DNA of 64,000 nt from Nocardia wallacei (GTDB taxonomy: Bacteria; Actinomycetota; Actinomycetes; Mycobacteriales; Mycobacteriaceae). The stretch's first letter is position 1; each line of letters starts with the position of its first letter. The notes below the pieces were generated by a model. The model had not been told where the DNA came from, ran no database searches, and saw nothing but the letters and a program-made list of their open reading frames with translations. Made by a program: the position numbers and the translations under genes. The stretch is from contig NZ_AP023396.1 of NCBI RefSeq assembly GCF_014466955.1, positions 1,984,001 to 2,048,000 on the forward strand, given 5' to 3'. Positions 24,840 to 34,066 of the stretch are shown one piece after another.

Positions 24840-25610
24840 ATGGCGGAATACCGCATCGACGAACTCGCTCACGCGGCCGGCACCACCAGCCGTAACGTCC
24901 GCGCCTACCAGGAACGGGGCCTGCTGCCGCCGCCCACGCGGCGCAGCGGCCGGGCGCTGATCTACGACGACACGCACCTGGCGCGGTTGAAGATCATCGA
25001 CGCGCTGCTGCAACGCGGCTTCACCACCGCGCACATCGCCGACTTCATCACCAGCTGGGAAACCGGTAAGGACCTCACCGAGATCCTCGGACTCCAACAC
25101 GCCGTCACCGCGACGTGGGGGAAAGCCGAGGAGCCGCTCGAGGTGCCGCGAGAACTGGTCGACACCTTCCTCGGCGGCGCCGACGGCGTTGCGGTCGAGG
25201 TCGGCCAGCTGGAGCGGCTCGCCAAGCTCGGGCTGGTCCGCCTGCACGGGGAAACGGTCGAGTTCGTCCGGCCCGAACTGCTGGAAACCTTTGCGGAGCT
25301 GAGCAATTACGGATTCGACCTGTCCGGTGTCATCGATCTGCACGCCGCGGTGGTCGAGCGGCTCGAGGACATCGCCCGGCTGATGGTGACGGCCGCCAAG
25401 GACCGCATCGTCGACGAGCACGGCCCCGGCTGGCTCCCCGACTCCGACGCCGAGATCGGCGAAACCGCGAAGATGCTGAATCATCTGCGCGATCTGGGCA
25501 CCACCGCGGTCCGCAGCAGCCTGGATCAGGCATTGGACCGGGTGCTGCAGGCCGAACTGAGCGACTATCTCGCGACGGCGGCGTCCAAGCGCCGCGATGG
25601 CGCCGACTGA
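24840..25610 (+). CDS. MerR family regulator of the oxidation operon
   Basis: A 256-residue regulator. The MerR winged helix starts at the first residues: YRIDELAHAAGTTSRNVRAY, QERGLLPPPTRRSGRALIYD, and LARLKIIDALLQRGFTTAHI. A long C-terminal domain of about 180 residues without Cys clusters suggests an organic effector, not a metal. An earlier ATG at 24732, overlapping the monooxygenase stop, would add 36 residues with no MerR match; translational coupling from there is possible, but I prefer 24840. As last gene of the operon it probably senses the pathway substrate. Confidence 0.85.
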   Translation: MAEYRIDELAHAAGTTSRNVRAYQERGLLPPPTRRSGRALIYDDTHLARLKIIDALLQRGFTTAHIADFITSWETGKDLTEILGLQHAVTATWGKAEEPLEVPRELVDTFLGGADGVAVEVGQLERLAKLGLVRLHGETVEFVRPELLETFAELSNYGFDLSGVIDLHAAVVERLEDIARLMVTAAKDRIVDEHGPGWLPDSDAEIGETAKMLNHLRDLGTTAVRSSLDQALDRVLQAELSDYLATAASKRRDGAD

Positions 25611-25666
25611 GCGGGCCCCGGAAACTCGGTTGCGCCCGTCCGCGCCGGTGCGGTTGCCTGATCGCC

Positions 25667-27349
25667 ATGGCGCACATCGATATCGCCGACATCGACTACT
25701 TCCTCCCGGACGGCCGGCAACTGCTCGACGGGGTGAGTTTTCGGCTCGGCGAGGGCGTCAAGGCCGCGCTGATCGGCCCGAACGGCGCGGGGAAGACGAC
25801 GCTGTTCGGGATCATCGCGGGGGACCTGCCCGCCGACGCCGGGACCGTCACACGGTCGGGGACGCTCGGGGTGATGCGCCAGTTCATCGGCCGGGTCGAT
25901 GACGAATCGACGGTCCGAGACCTGCTCGTCTCGATCGCGCCCGAGGCCGTGCGAGCAGCGGCGCGAGCGCTCGAAGCCGCCGAGGACGCGCTGCTCGAGC
26001 GGGACGAGGAACCGGTGCAACTGGCCTACGCCCACGCCCTGGCGGACTGGGCCGATGTGGGCGGCTACGAGTTCGAGGCGTTCTGGGACGACGTGAGCAC
26101 CGCGGCGCTCGGCGTCCCGTTCGACCGCGCGAAGTGGCGTGCGGTGCGCTCGCTCAGCGGCGGCGAGCAGAAGCGCGTGGTGCTCGAGGCGCTGTTCGCG
26201 GGCCCGGATCAGCTGCTGCTGCTCGACGAACCCGACAACTACCTGGATGTGCCCGGCAAGCGGTGGCTGGAACGCAAGATCGCGGAGTCGGCCAAATCGG
26301 TGCTGTTCATCAGCCACGACCGGGAGCTGATCGCGCACGCGGCCACCCGGATCGTCACACTGGAACCCGGCGCGAGCGGCGCCACGGCCTGGATTCACGG
26401 CGGCGGCTTCGACAGCTATCACCGGGCGCGCGAGGACCGCAACGCCCGGCTCGACGAACTGCGCCGGCGCTGGGACGAGGAGCACGCCAAGCTGCGGGCC
26501 CTGGTGCTGCGCCTGCGGGAGAAGGCGAAATTCAACGACGGGATGGCCGCCCGCTACCACGCCGCTCAGACCAGGCTGGCGAAGTTCGAGGAGGCGGGGC
26601 CGCCCGAGGCGGTGCCGCTGCGCCAGCACGTCTCGGTGCGGCTGCCCGGCGGCCGGACCGGCAAACGCGCGCTGGTCTGCACGGGCCTCGAACTCACCGG
26701 TCTGATGCGGCCGTTCGACGCCGAGATCTGGTACGGCGACCGCGTTGCGGTGTTGGGCGCCAACGGATCCGGCAAATCACATTTCCTGCGGCTGCTCGCC
26801 GTCGGCGGCACCGACCCGGACGCCACGCAGCTGCCGATCCAGGACCTGCACCTCGCGCCGGTGCCGCACACCGGCACCGCCACCCTCGGCGCTCGCGTCC
26901 GCCCCGGCTATTTCGCGCAAACCCACGCGCGTCCGGATCTGGCGGGCAAGACCCTGCTGGATATCCTGCACCGCGGCAACGAACATCGCGACGGCATGGG
27001 CCGCGAGGCGGCGAGCCGCGTCCTGGACCGCTACGGCCTGGCCCGCGCCGCCGAAGGGCGCTACGACGACCTCTCCGGCGGCCAGCAGGCGCGCCTGCAG
27101 ATCCTCCTGCTCGAATTGTCCGGCGTCACAATGCTGCTGCTCGACGAGCCCACCGACAACCTCGACCTGCACTCCGCCGACGCCCTGGAGCGGGCCGTCA
27201 CCGAGTTCGACGGCACCGTCGTCACGGTCACCCACGACCGCTGGTTCGCCCGCACCTTCGACCGCTTCCTGATCTTCGGCGCCGACGGCACCGTCTACGA
27301 AAGCCCCGCCCCGGTCTGGGACGAGTCGCGAGTGCAGCGGGCGCGCTGA
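25667..27349 (+). CDS. ABC-F family ATPase
   Basis: A 560-residue protein with two ATP-binding cassettes and no membrane domain, the layout of ABC-F ribosome-associated factors (translation rescue or antibiotic protection). First cassette: GPNGAGKTT, LSGGEQKRVVLEALF, LLLLDEPDNYLDV. Second: GANGSGKSHFLRL, LSGGQQARLQILLLEL, LLLDEPTDNLDL. The charged linker between them (RRRWDEEHAKLRALVLRLRE and on) is the usual P-site tRNA-interaction motif. The second Walker A ends KSH where KST is usual. The start ATG is 25667; the frame upstream is a shadow of the MerR gene. Whether it confers drug resistance cannot be told from sequence. Confidence 0.88.
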   Translation: MAHIDIADIDYFLPDGRQLLDGVSFRLGEGVKAALIGPNGAGKTTLFGIIAGDLPADAGTVTRSGTLGVMRQFIGRVDDESTVRDLLVSIAPEAVRAAARALEAAEDALLERDEEPVQLAYAHALADWADVGGYEFEAFWDDVSTAALGVPFDRAKWRAVRSLSGGEQKRVVLEALFAGPDQLLLLDEPDNYLDVPGKRWLERKIAESAKSVLFISHDRELIAHAATRIVTLEPGASGATAWIHGGGFDSYHRAREDRNARLDELRRRWDEEHAKLRALVLRLREKAKFNDGMAARYHAAQTRLAKFEEAGPPEAVPLRQHVSVRLPGGRTGKRALVCTGLELTGLMRPFDAEIWYGDRVAVLGANGSGKSHFLRLLAVGGTDPDATQLPIQDLHLAPVPHTGTATLGARVRPGYFAQTHARPDLAGKTLLDILHRGNEHRDGMGREAASRVLDRYGLARAAEGRYDDLSGGQQARLQILLLELSGVTMLLLDEPTDNLDLHSADALERAVTEFDGTVVTVTHDRWFARTFDRFLIFGADGTVYESPAPVWDESRVQRAR

Positions 27350-27401
27350 GGTATTCGGACCTGTGCCGATTCGGTGCGCGTTCCGCACTCGCGCACGGCT
27401 G

Positions 27402-27743
27402 TTACCGGGCGGGGACGATCGGTGTGTCCCCGGCGGGGCCCGGCGCGGGCGGAACGAGTGCGCCGGCGGGCGTATTCGTACCGGGCGCGGAGCGGGCGGG
27501 CGGTGGCGCCAGCATCTGCAGCGGCAGGGGTGGCGCGGACCCGCCAGGCGGCTTGCGGTCGGAGTCGCCGCCGCCGCATTCGGTAGTCGTTGCCGCACTA
27601 CGTGATTCGGTGCAGTTTCCCGGCGAGCCCGCGGGGAGGACGGGCTCGGCCGCGACTCCGGCCGCCGCGATGATCGGCCACACGGCGGCGCCCGTGACCG
27701 TCGCCGCCCAGCGCCGCCGCGCCGATGCCCGGTTCACAGCCAT
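27402..27743 (-). CDS. Small secreted Pro-rich protein, partner of the porin gene
   Basis: A 113-residue product with a positively charged start (MAVNRASARRRW) and a hydrophobic segment (ATVTGAAVWPIIAAAGVAA), then an exported tail rich in Pro, Ala, Gly and Ser with two Cys (NCTES and TECGG). Its ATG overlaps the last bases of the MspA gene (ATGGCTGTGA), so translation is coupled. Function unknown; the coupling suggests it belongs to the porin or the cell envelope. It is short and low in complexity, but the signal peptide and overlap favour a real gene. Confidence 0.6.
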   Translation of the reverse strand: MAVNRASARRRWAATVTGAAVWPIIAAAGVAAEPVLPAGSPGNCTESRSAATTTECGGGDSDRKPPGGSAPPLPLQMLAPPPARSAPGTNTPAGALVPPAPGPAGDTPIVPAR

Positions 27744-28369
27744 ATCGGGTCACCGTAGGCGGCGACCGAATTGTCGGCCGTGTCGGTCGATATCGAGACC
27801 ATCGCGAACGAGCGCAGGCTGACCGCGCCCGCGCAGGCGTCGATCTTGATCTGTGCCTGATCGACCGAGATCGAGGCATGCGACCCGGCCAGCGCTTTCG
27901 TGCCGAGCGTGATGGTGCTGACGGTGCCCGGCTTGATGGTGGCCGAGATGTTCGGCAGCGCCAGCGCACTCGCCCCGACGGCGAGGCCCGGGGACGGAAC
28001 GACGGTCACCGTGGCATTCGGGCCGATCGCCGCGGACAACCCGGCCGTCAGGCCGTTCGACACGTCTGCCTGGCAGCCGATCTGATAGCCGAGCTGCATC
28101 GTGCCCGAGTTCACCGCGGCCCGGCCCTCGCCGCCGATCTCGGCCGTGGCGGACAAGGTGACGAACCCTTCGCGGGTGAACGGTGTCGCGGCGAGATTGG
28201 GCACTCGCTGGACATCCTCCGCGGTCTTGCTGATGGTCAGCTCCCAGCCGTCCTCGGTGCCGACAGCACGAGACTTGTCCGCGACCGGATCGGCAGCCGC
28301 GGGCCCGGCGGTCGTCCCGAGCACGGTGGTGGCAGCGATGCCGAACATCGCGAAAATCGAGCGTTTCAT
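27734..28369 (-). CDS. MspA family porin
   Basis: A 211-residue exported protein that would form an octameric channel in the mycolic-acid outer membrane. A signal peptide (MKRSIFAMFGIAATTVLG, AxA cleavage before DPVADK) is followed by the family hallmarks GTEDGWELTISKTAEDVQ, VPNLAATPFTREGFVTLSA and LGYQIGCQADVSNG. The closing strands (SVDQAQIKIDACAGAVSLRS, SISTDTADNSVAAYGDP) fit MspA. AAGGA lies 5 bases before the ATG at 28369. It is strong evidence for a mycolate outer membrane. A Pro-rich partner gene overlaps its stop. Confidence 0.92.
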   Translation of the reverse strand: MKRSIFAMFGIAATTVLGTTAGPAAADPVADKSRAVGTEDGWELTISKTAEDVQRVPNLAATPFTREGFVTLSATAEIGGEGRAAVNSGTMQLGYQIGCQADVSNGLTAGLSAAIGPNATVTVVPSPGLAVGASALALPNISATIKPGTVSTITLGTKALAGSHASISVDQAQIKIDACAGAVSLRSFAMVSISTDTADNSVAAYGDPIWL

Positions 28370-28483
28370 AGAAATCCTTGCGCAGCGGTGACCCCGAGGC
28401 TCACCAGTTACCAGCGCGGTGACCTTACCTGAAACGTGTTGCGGAACGGGCACCGATGCCGCCAGCCGCACATCCCGGCGGCG

Positions 28484-29854
28484 CTACCCCAAGTCGTTCA
28501 GGGCGGCTTCGATGGCTCGGTGGAAGGTGGGGTAGGCGTAGATCATCCGGCGGAGGGTTCGGGTGGGGACTTCGGCGTGGACGGCCACGGACAGGGCGCT
28601 GAGTACTTCGCCGCCGACCGGGCCTACCGAGGTGGCACCGACCAGGACGCCACGGTCGGCGTCTTCGACCAGTTTGATCAGGCCCTCGTTGCCCGCCTTG
28701 TGGATCCAGCCGCGGGTCGAGGCGGCGGCGTCGGTGGTGCCGGTGCGGACGTGCAGGCCGGCGTCGCGGGCCTGGGACTCGGTGAGTCCGACCGCGCCCA
28801 CCTCCGGATCGGTGAAGGTGACGCGGGGGACGGCGTGGTAGCGCGCGGATTCCGAAGTGTCGCCCAAAATGTCGTTGGCGGCGATGCGGGCCTGGTACAT
28901 CGACATGTGGGTGAAGGCGCCGTGGCCGGTGATGTCGCCGATGGCCCAGACGCCGTCGGCGGCGCGGAGGTGGTCGTCTACTTCGATGCCGCGGGCGGAC
29001 TCGTCCAGGCCGATCGCGCCGACGCCCAGTGCCGCCAGGTCGGTGCGGCGTCCGGTGGAGACCAGCAACTGCTCGGCCCGCAACGGCTCTCCGTCCCGCA
29101 GCCGCACGGTGAAGTGGCCGCCGTCGTGTTCCACCCGGGTCGCCTCGGCTCCGGTGTGGATCGTAATGCCCTCCCGGGCAAAGACTTCCGCGATCAGATC
29201 GGCCGCTTCGGGCTCTTCCCTGGGGAGGACGCGGTGCGGCACGATCATGGCGACGTCCGCACCGAAGCGCGCGAAGATCTGCGCGAACTCCATGCCCACC
29301 GGGCCACCGCCGAGCACGATCAGCGACTCGGGCACGGTGGTGGTGGTGACGGCTTCCCGATTCGTCCAGTACGGCGTCCCGGCCAAACCCTCGAGGGACG
29401 GAATCGCCGGTGCGGTACCGGGATTCAGTACGATCGCCCGCTTCGCGTGAAACACCCGGGGCCCATCGGCGGTGGTGACGGTGACCTCGCCGGGCGCGGT
29501 GATGCGGCCCCACCCGCGCACGAACCGGCCACCCGCCTTCTCGAATCGCTCGACGGCGGCCGTGTCGTCCCAGTTGTCGGTGGCCTCGTCGCGGATGCGC
29601 TCGGCCACGGGCCGCCAGTCCGGCCGCACCTGCGCCGAGCCCGCCAGCGCACCGATCCGCCGTCCCTCGGCGAGCGCACCCGCCGCGCGCACCATCATCT
29701 TGGTGGGCACGCACGCGTAGTACGGGCACTCGCCGCCGACCAGCCGTCCCTCGACGCCGACGACGGCCAGCCCCGCGGTGGCCAGCCGGGTCGCGACGTC
29801 CTCGCCACCCGGCCCCATCCCGACCACCACGGCATCCACGGTCTCGATCGACAT
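28484..29854 (-). CDS. Pyridine nucleotide-disulfide oxidoreductase (class I)
   Basis: A 456-residue flavoenzyme of the lipoamide dehydrogenase/mercuric reductase superfamily. FAD motif VVVGMGPGGEDVA, redox-active CX4C at Cys43/Cys48 (GGECPYYACVPTK), NAD motif VLGGGPVGMEFAQ, GWAIGDITG-like second FAD site (VWAIGDITGHG) and a C-terminal dimer domain. The C-terminal catalytic HxHP...E of lipoamide dehydrogenase is replaced by YAYPTFHRAIE, so it is probably not a lipoamide dehydrogenase. No vicinal Cys pair of MerA is present. GAGGGAG precedes the ATG at 29854. Substrate unknown. Confidence 0.85.
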   Translation of the reverse strand: MSIETVDAVVVGMGPGGEDVATRLATAGLAVVGVEGRLVGGECPYYACVPTKMMVRAAGALAEGRRIGALAGSAQVRPDWRPVAERIRDEATDNWDDTAAVERFEKAGGRFVRGWGRITAPGEVTVTTADGPRVFHAKRAIVLNPGTAPAIPSLEGLAGTPYWTNREAVTTTTVPESLIVLGGGPVGMEFAQIFARFGADVAMIVPHRVLPREEPEAADLIAEVFAREGITIHTGAEATRVEHDGGHFTVRLRDGEPLRAEQLLVSTGRRTDLAALGVGAIGLDESARGIEVDDHLRAADGVWAIGDITGHGAFTHMSMYQARIAANDILGDTSESARYHAVPRVTFTDPEVGAVGLTESQARDAGLHVRTGTTDAAASTRGWIHKAGNEGLIKLVEDADRGVLVGATSVGPVGGEVLSALSVAVHAEVPTRTLRRMIYAYPTFHRAIEAALNDLG

Positions 29855-30030
29855 ACGCGCTCTCCCTCGGTTCGGCGGCTGTCCGGCACTTCGCGGCGCG
29901 GACCCCGTCCACACCCGATTCCAGGCTCCCACGCTGCGCACCGCCGATGCGTACCGGCCCGCTGACGAACCGGTGACGGCGATCGGCTCCGGCCCCGCGG
30001 TGCGATGATGGAAGGGGGCGAACGACAACT

Positions 30031-30061
30031 GCCCCGGCCCCACGCGTGCGGGCGCCGGGGC
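30031..30061 (-). terminator. Hairpin between two minus-strand genes
   Basis: GCCCCGGC (30031-30038) pairs with GCCGGGGC (30054-30061) across a 15-nt GC-rich loop. It lies just past the stop of the efflux gene (minus strand), in a 279-bp gap in which I see no gene. Confidence 0.5.
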
Positions 30062-30133
30062 GTCACGCCGCCGCCGAGGAGGTAGCGAGCCTCACCCTGA
30101 GATGTCCCGCGAGAATTCGAATTCGGTTGGCAG

Positions 30134-31309
30134 TCAGCGAATTTCGGCGTGTGTCGGTTCGGCGGTGGAGCGGCGGCGCTCGACCGCCGGCACCACGATG
30201 ATCGCTGCGGCTGTGCAGGCGGCGGCGCACCACCAGGCGGCTTGGGCGTGGTCGAGGCGGTCGACGGCCAGGCCCGCGGCGACCGGGCCGAGGACCGCGC
30301 CGAGGTTGAACGCCGTGGTGGCCGCGGCCCCGGCGAGGCGCGGTGCGGTGGGTGCGGCGGTCTGGACGATCGTCGCGATCAGCGTCGAACCCACGCCGAA
30401 GGCGACCGCGCCCGTGACCGCCGACATGACCAGAACGCCGAGGGTGGTGTGCGCGGTCGCCGCGGCCAGCAGCCAAATCCCGGTCAGCACAACGGTTCCT
30501 GCGGTGACGATACGCCGCCGGTACCGGTCGCTGTATCGTCCGGTGAGGGTGACACCGGCGAAGGACCCGACGCCGAACAGGGCCAGCGCGAGCGGGACCG
30601 CCCGGTCACTTCCGGAGACGCCCGCGATGATCGTGCCGAGGTAGGTGAAACCGGCGAAGGTGGCGGCATTCACCAGGATCCCCGCGACCACGGGCACCAG
30701 GACCGGCCGTCGCCACAGCGCCGCTCCTTCCCGCCGCAGCGACGACGCCTGCCGCTCGCCGCGCACGTCCCGGCCGAGCAACACCCACACCGGCACGAGC
30801 ACCACCGCGCTGACGACGGCAACCGCCCAGAACGCCGACCGCCAGCCCCACGCCTGCCCCAGCAACGTCCCCGCGGGAACTCCCGCGATGCAGGCCACCG
30901 TCACCCCCGACACCACCACCGACGTGGCGCGCCCGACCGACGCCGCACCGACGAGCCCCGGCAGCGCCGCCAGCGTAATCGCCAGGAACCCGGCATTGGC
31001 GGCGGCGGCGATCACGCGGGTCACCAGCAACAGCGCGAACCCGGTCGTGACCGCGCCCACGACATGGGCCGCGCAGAACAGCACCAGGAACCCCGTCACC
31101 GCATGCCTGACCGGCAATCGCCCCGCCGCGACCGCCATGACCGGCGCTCCCACCACCATGCCGGCGGCGAACAACGAGGTCAGCAGCCCCGCCGCGCCGA
31201 GCGACACCCCGAGGTCGCGCGCGATCGGCGCCAGCAACCCCGACACCATGAACTCCGATGTGCCCTGCGCGAAAACCGCGACAGCCAGCACGAATACCAC
31301 AATGGGCAT
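30134..31309 (-). CDS. Cmx/CmrA-like MFS drug efflux transporter
   Basis: A 391-residue major facilitator with 12 hydrophobic segments. The first helix VVFVLAVAVFAQGTSEFMVS and GLLAPIARDLG are nearly diagnostic of the Cmx/CmrA chloramphenicol exporter and AraJ-like group. The cytoplasmic loop between helices 2 and 3 has AAGRLPVRHAVTG in place of the usual GxLaDrxGrr. LTGRYSDRYRRRIV marks the second half. The ATG at 31309 has GGAGAG upstream. Substrate is inferred from the family; a non-drug solute is possible. Confidence 0.85.
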   Translation of the reverse strand: MPIVVFVLAVAVFAQGTSEFMVSGLLAPIARDLGVSLGAAGLLTSLFAAGMVVGAPVMAVAAGRLPVRHAVTGFLVLFCAAHVVGAVTTGFALLLVTRVIAAAANAGFLAITLAALPGLVGAASVGRATSVVVSGVTVACIAGVPAGTLLGQAWGWRSAFWAVAVVSAVVLVPVWVLLGRDVRGERQASSLRREGAALWRRPVLVPVVAGILVNAATFAGFTYLGTIIAGVSGSDRAVPLALALFGVGSFAGVTLTGRYSDRYRRRIVTAGTVVLTGIWLLAAATAHTTLGVLVMSAVTGAVAFGVGSTLIATIVQTAAPTAPRLAGAAATTAFNLGAVLGPVAAGLAVDRLDHAQAAWWCAAACTAAAIIVVPAVERRRSTAEPTHAEIR

Positions 31310-31548
31310 GAACAGACCACTCTCCGGAGACAGGGCGCCGCCCGTGCGGCACCCGAGATGATCGCCGAAGCGGGCCTGCGCCCGTCGGCGGGAAGGACGT
31401 CGTCGGGCGTCGCGAGATACCGAATCACCGGTCGTAGGACCGGCGGAACGCACTCACCACGCCGCCCGGCACACCGGCCGAGCGGCTACCGTCTGGACGC
31501 CTCCGGAGAATTCACGCCGTCACCCTACAACGCCCCGCCCCGCGGCGG

Positions 31549-33864
31549 CTACGACAAATGCACCCAGCGCCCGATCGACGGCACACCCGCGGTACTCACG
31601 ACGAACACCAGGTACCAGCCCGGCGGCGCGAGTGCGGCCGCCGACGGCATGGTCAGCGAGACCTTCCCGGGCCCGGTGGCCGTGACGGGCAGGTCGATCA
31701 GCCGCTGATCGTTGTTCGCGGAGTGGGTACAGGAGGTGGGGTGCACCAGGCAGGCGTCGCGCAACTCGGCGGACGTGGTGGCCGCGAGCATCGAGCCGTA
31801 ACCCGCGGTGTCGCCGGACAGCCGCAGTTCCGGCCGCGCACCTCGGAAAAGATATGGCGGCCAGAACGTCTCGATCCGCAGTTCCTCGGTCTTGCGCTGC
31901 GGATTGGAGCCCGCGGTGATCACCTTGCCGTCCGGGGTCAGCAGCGCGACCGAATGGTAAAGGCGCGGTACGCGTTCCGGCGCGGTAGGCGTCCAGACAC
32001 CGGTGTCGGGGTCGAGCAGTTCCGCGTGAGCGGGGGCCATATCGGCCATCTCCTCCATCGCCGAACCGCCCGCGACCAGGACGGTCCGGTCCGGCAGCAG
32101 CACCGCGCTCAGGTGCATCCGGGGGTGGTGCATCGTCGGTCCGGGCTCGTACGCCGGTTCGGGCACGCTGAGGTCGACGATCCGGGTGTCGTCCAGAACC
32201 GCTGCTGCGGAATGCATGTCGTAACCACCGCCACCGAGGATCAGCACCCGCTGCCGCTGGGCGGGCGGCAGCAGCACGCTGCTGGACTGATTGCGTGCCT
32301 CCGGATCGGTCAGGCCGGGCACCACGGTGACCGCTCCGGTGGCGGGATCCCAGATCGACGGGCGCATGCCGTTGTTGCCGCCCATCTGCCCGCCGGTGTA
32401 GAACAGCCGCCCGTCGGCCAGCAGGACCAGATGCCCGTACATCGGGATCGGTCCGGGCACCGGGAGCTGCGACCAGCTCTGGGTGGCGGTATCGAACAGT
32501 TCGGGTACCTGGGACAGGAAATTGTCGGTGCCCAGCCCCGACGTGGTCACCACATTGCCGTCGGGTAGCTTCGCCAGCGTCGGGTACCAGCGTCCGAACG
32601 CCATGTCCGGCAACCGGTTCCAGGCCAGCGACAGCGGGTCGAAGACGAGCGCGTCGGGGATCCCGTAGAACGGGTCGTAGCGCCCGGTGCCGCCCACGGC
32701 AAGCAACCGTCCGTCCGGCAGCAGGGTGTGGCCCGCGCAGAACAGGTCGATGGGCGTATCCGGCGCCGCCAGTCCAGGATTCGGGTAATGCCACACCCGG
32801 GTGCGGAATTCGTGCGCGTCCAGCCGGTCCGGATCGTTGCCGGAACCGGCGAAGAACAACACGTCGCCGGTGTGCAGCAGTGCCGCGTGCACGGGATTGA
32901 TCTCCGTGCCGAAATCCAGTATGCGCCACAGCCCTTCGTCGGCGGCGCGGTCCAGATCGGTTTCCAGCGCCACCACGCGCAGATATCCGGCGTCGCCGCC
33001 CTCCCGATGGTCGACGGTGGCGACGACGAGTTCCGGGCCGTCCGCTCCGGCGAGCAAGCCTGCTGCGGCGCCTCGGTTCTCGGTGAATCGCCAGTCGGGC
33101 ACCGCGGACCAGCGGCTCCACCCGTCGACGCAGTGCCCGCTGCCGTCGAGCCCCCAGCCGACGGTGTACAGCCCGGAGTTGCCCTGCTGCGCATGGTCGA
33201 TGGTGAGCACGATCAGTTCCGGTCGCCCGTCGCCATCGAGATCGGCGGCGGTGACCGCGGCGCCCTGGTTCTCCGCGCCCTGCCAATCCGGCACCGCCAC
33301 CCACGGTGTCCACTCGGCGACCGTGCCGTCCGCGGTCAGTCCCCGGGCCAGCCGGAACTGCCCCGAATTGCGGCCCGCCGGATTGTCCACGGTGAGCAGC
33401 ACCAGCGTGGACTGCCCGTCGACGGTGGTCACGCAGAGGTCGGCGCCCTGGTTCTCCCAGCCGTACCAGTCGGGCACCTGCTGCCACGGCGTCCAGCCGC
33501 CCGTGACGGTGCCGTCGGGCCCGAGATCGCGGCCGACGCGGAAGTAGCCCTGGTTCTGGCCGGGCGGATCGTCGACCAGGAAGACCACGAGATCCTGCCG
33601 CCCGTTCCCGCTGAGGTCGGCGAGCGCGATGCCCGCGCCCTGGTTCTGCCAGCCCCACCATTCGGGTACGGAAAGCCAAGGCCCCCAGCTCTTTACGGTG
33701 CCGTCCGGTTGCAGGGCGGTACCCATCCGATACAGCCCGGCATTCTGGCCGTCGGGATCGTCGACCCGCAGCACCACCACATCCGCCGCGCCGTCGCCGT
33801 CGATATCGGCGATCGCGATCCCGCAGTCCTGGTCGCGCCCGGACCGCCAGTCGGGGATCGGCAC
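31549..33864 (-). CDS. Galactose/glyoxal oxidase-like copper protein with N-terminal VCBS/FG-GAP repeats
   Basis: A 771-residue protein. Residues 1-340 contain five repeats of about 60 residues starting (V/I)P(D/E)W...(E/Q)NQGA, each followed by an Asp/Gly-rich loop such as ADIDGDG, as in FG-GAP/VCBS propellers. Next comes a kelch-type galactose-oxidase domain, then DUF1929. Residues corresponding to the copper-radical site are present: Cys in DLFCAGHTLLPDG, Tyr in FGRWYPTLAKLPDG, Tyr-His in RLYHSVALLTPDG and His in SCTHSANNDQRLIDL. The GTG at 33864 has AGGAG 5 bases upstream and gives no signal peptide, odd for this family. Longer frames lack one too. Confidence 0.78.
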   Translation of the reverse strand: MPIPDWRSGRDQDCGIAIADIDGDGAADVVVLRVDDPDGQNAGLYRMGTALQPDGTVKSWGPWLSVPEWWGWQNQGAGIALADLSGNGRQDLVVFLVDDPPGQNQGYFRVGRDLGPDGTVTGGWTPWQQVPDWYGWENQGADLCVTTVDGQSTLVLLTVDNPAGRNSGQFRLARGLTADGTVAEWTPWVAVPDWQGAENQGAAVTAADLDGDGRPELIVLTIDHAQQGNSGLYTVGWGLDGSGHCVDGWSRWSAVPDWRFTENRGAAAGLLAGADGPELVVATVDHREGGDAGYLRVVALETDLDRAADEGLWRILDFGTEINPVHAALLHTGDVLFFAGSGNDPDRLDAHEFRTRVWHYPNPGLAAPDTPIDLFCAGHTLLPDGRLLAVGGTGRYDPFYGIPDALVFDPLSLAWNRLPDMAFGRWYPTLAKLPDGNVVTTSGLGTDNFLSQVPELFDTATQSWSQLPVPGPIPMYGHLVLLADGRLFYTGGQMGGNNGMRPSIWDPATGAVTVVPGLTDPEARNQSSSVLLPPAQRQRVLILGGGGYDMHSAAAVLDDTRIVDLSVPEPAYEPGPTMHHPRMHLSAVLLPDRTVLVAGGSAMEEMADMAPAHAELLDPDTGVWTPTAPERVPRLYHSVALLTPDGKVITAGSNPQRKTEELRIETFWPPYLFRGARPELRLSGDTAGYGSMLAATTSAELRDACLVHPTSCTHSANNDQRLIDLPVTATGPGKVSLTMPSAAALAPPGWYLVFVVSTAGVPSIGRWVHLS

Positions 33865-34066
33865 GAATTCTCCTGCCACATCGACAGTTTGGTCTCCGGA
33901 TCGCCCGCCGTCGAGGGATCGGGCCGAATCCGTCCGGAGAGGTCCGGAATCCGCGAGTGTGCCCGGTCGCCGGCGTACCGGTCCGGAGCTGCGAAAGCGG
34001 CGGATCCGCAGGGATTTCGGTAGCGTTGCGGCCGTACCGAGCGTGTGGGAGACAGCGAGGACGAGC

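Noticed and set aside
29855..30030. Possible small gene between the disulfide reductase and the efflux gene.
   Set aside because: Only an upstream extension of the reductase frame is open; no ribosome site or domain.
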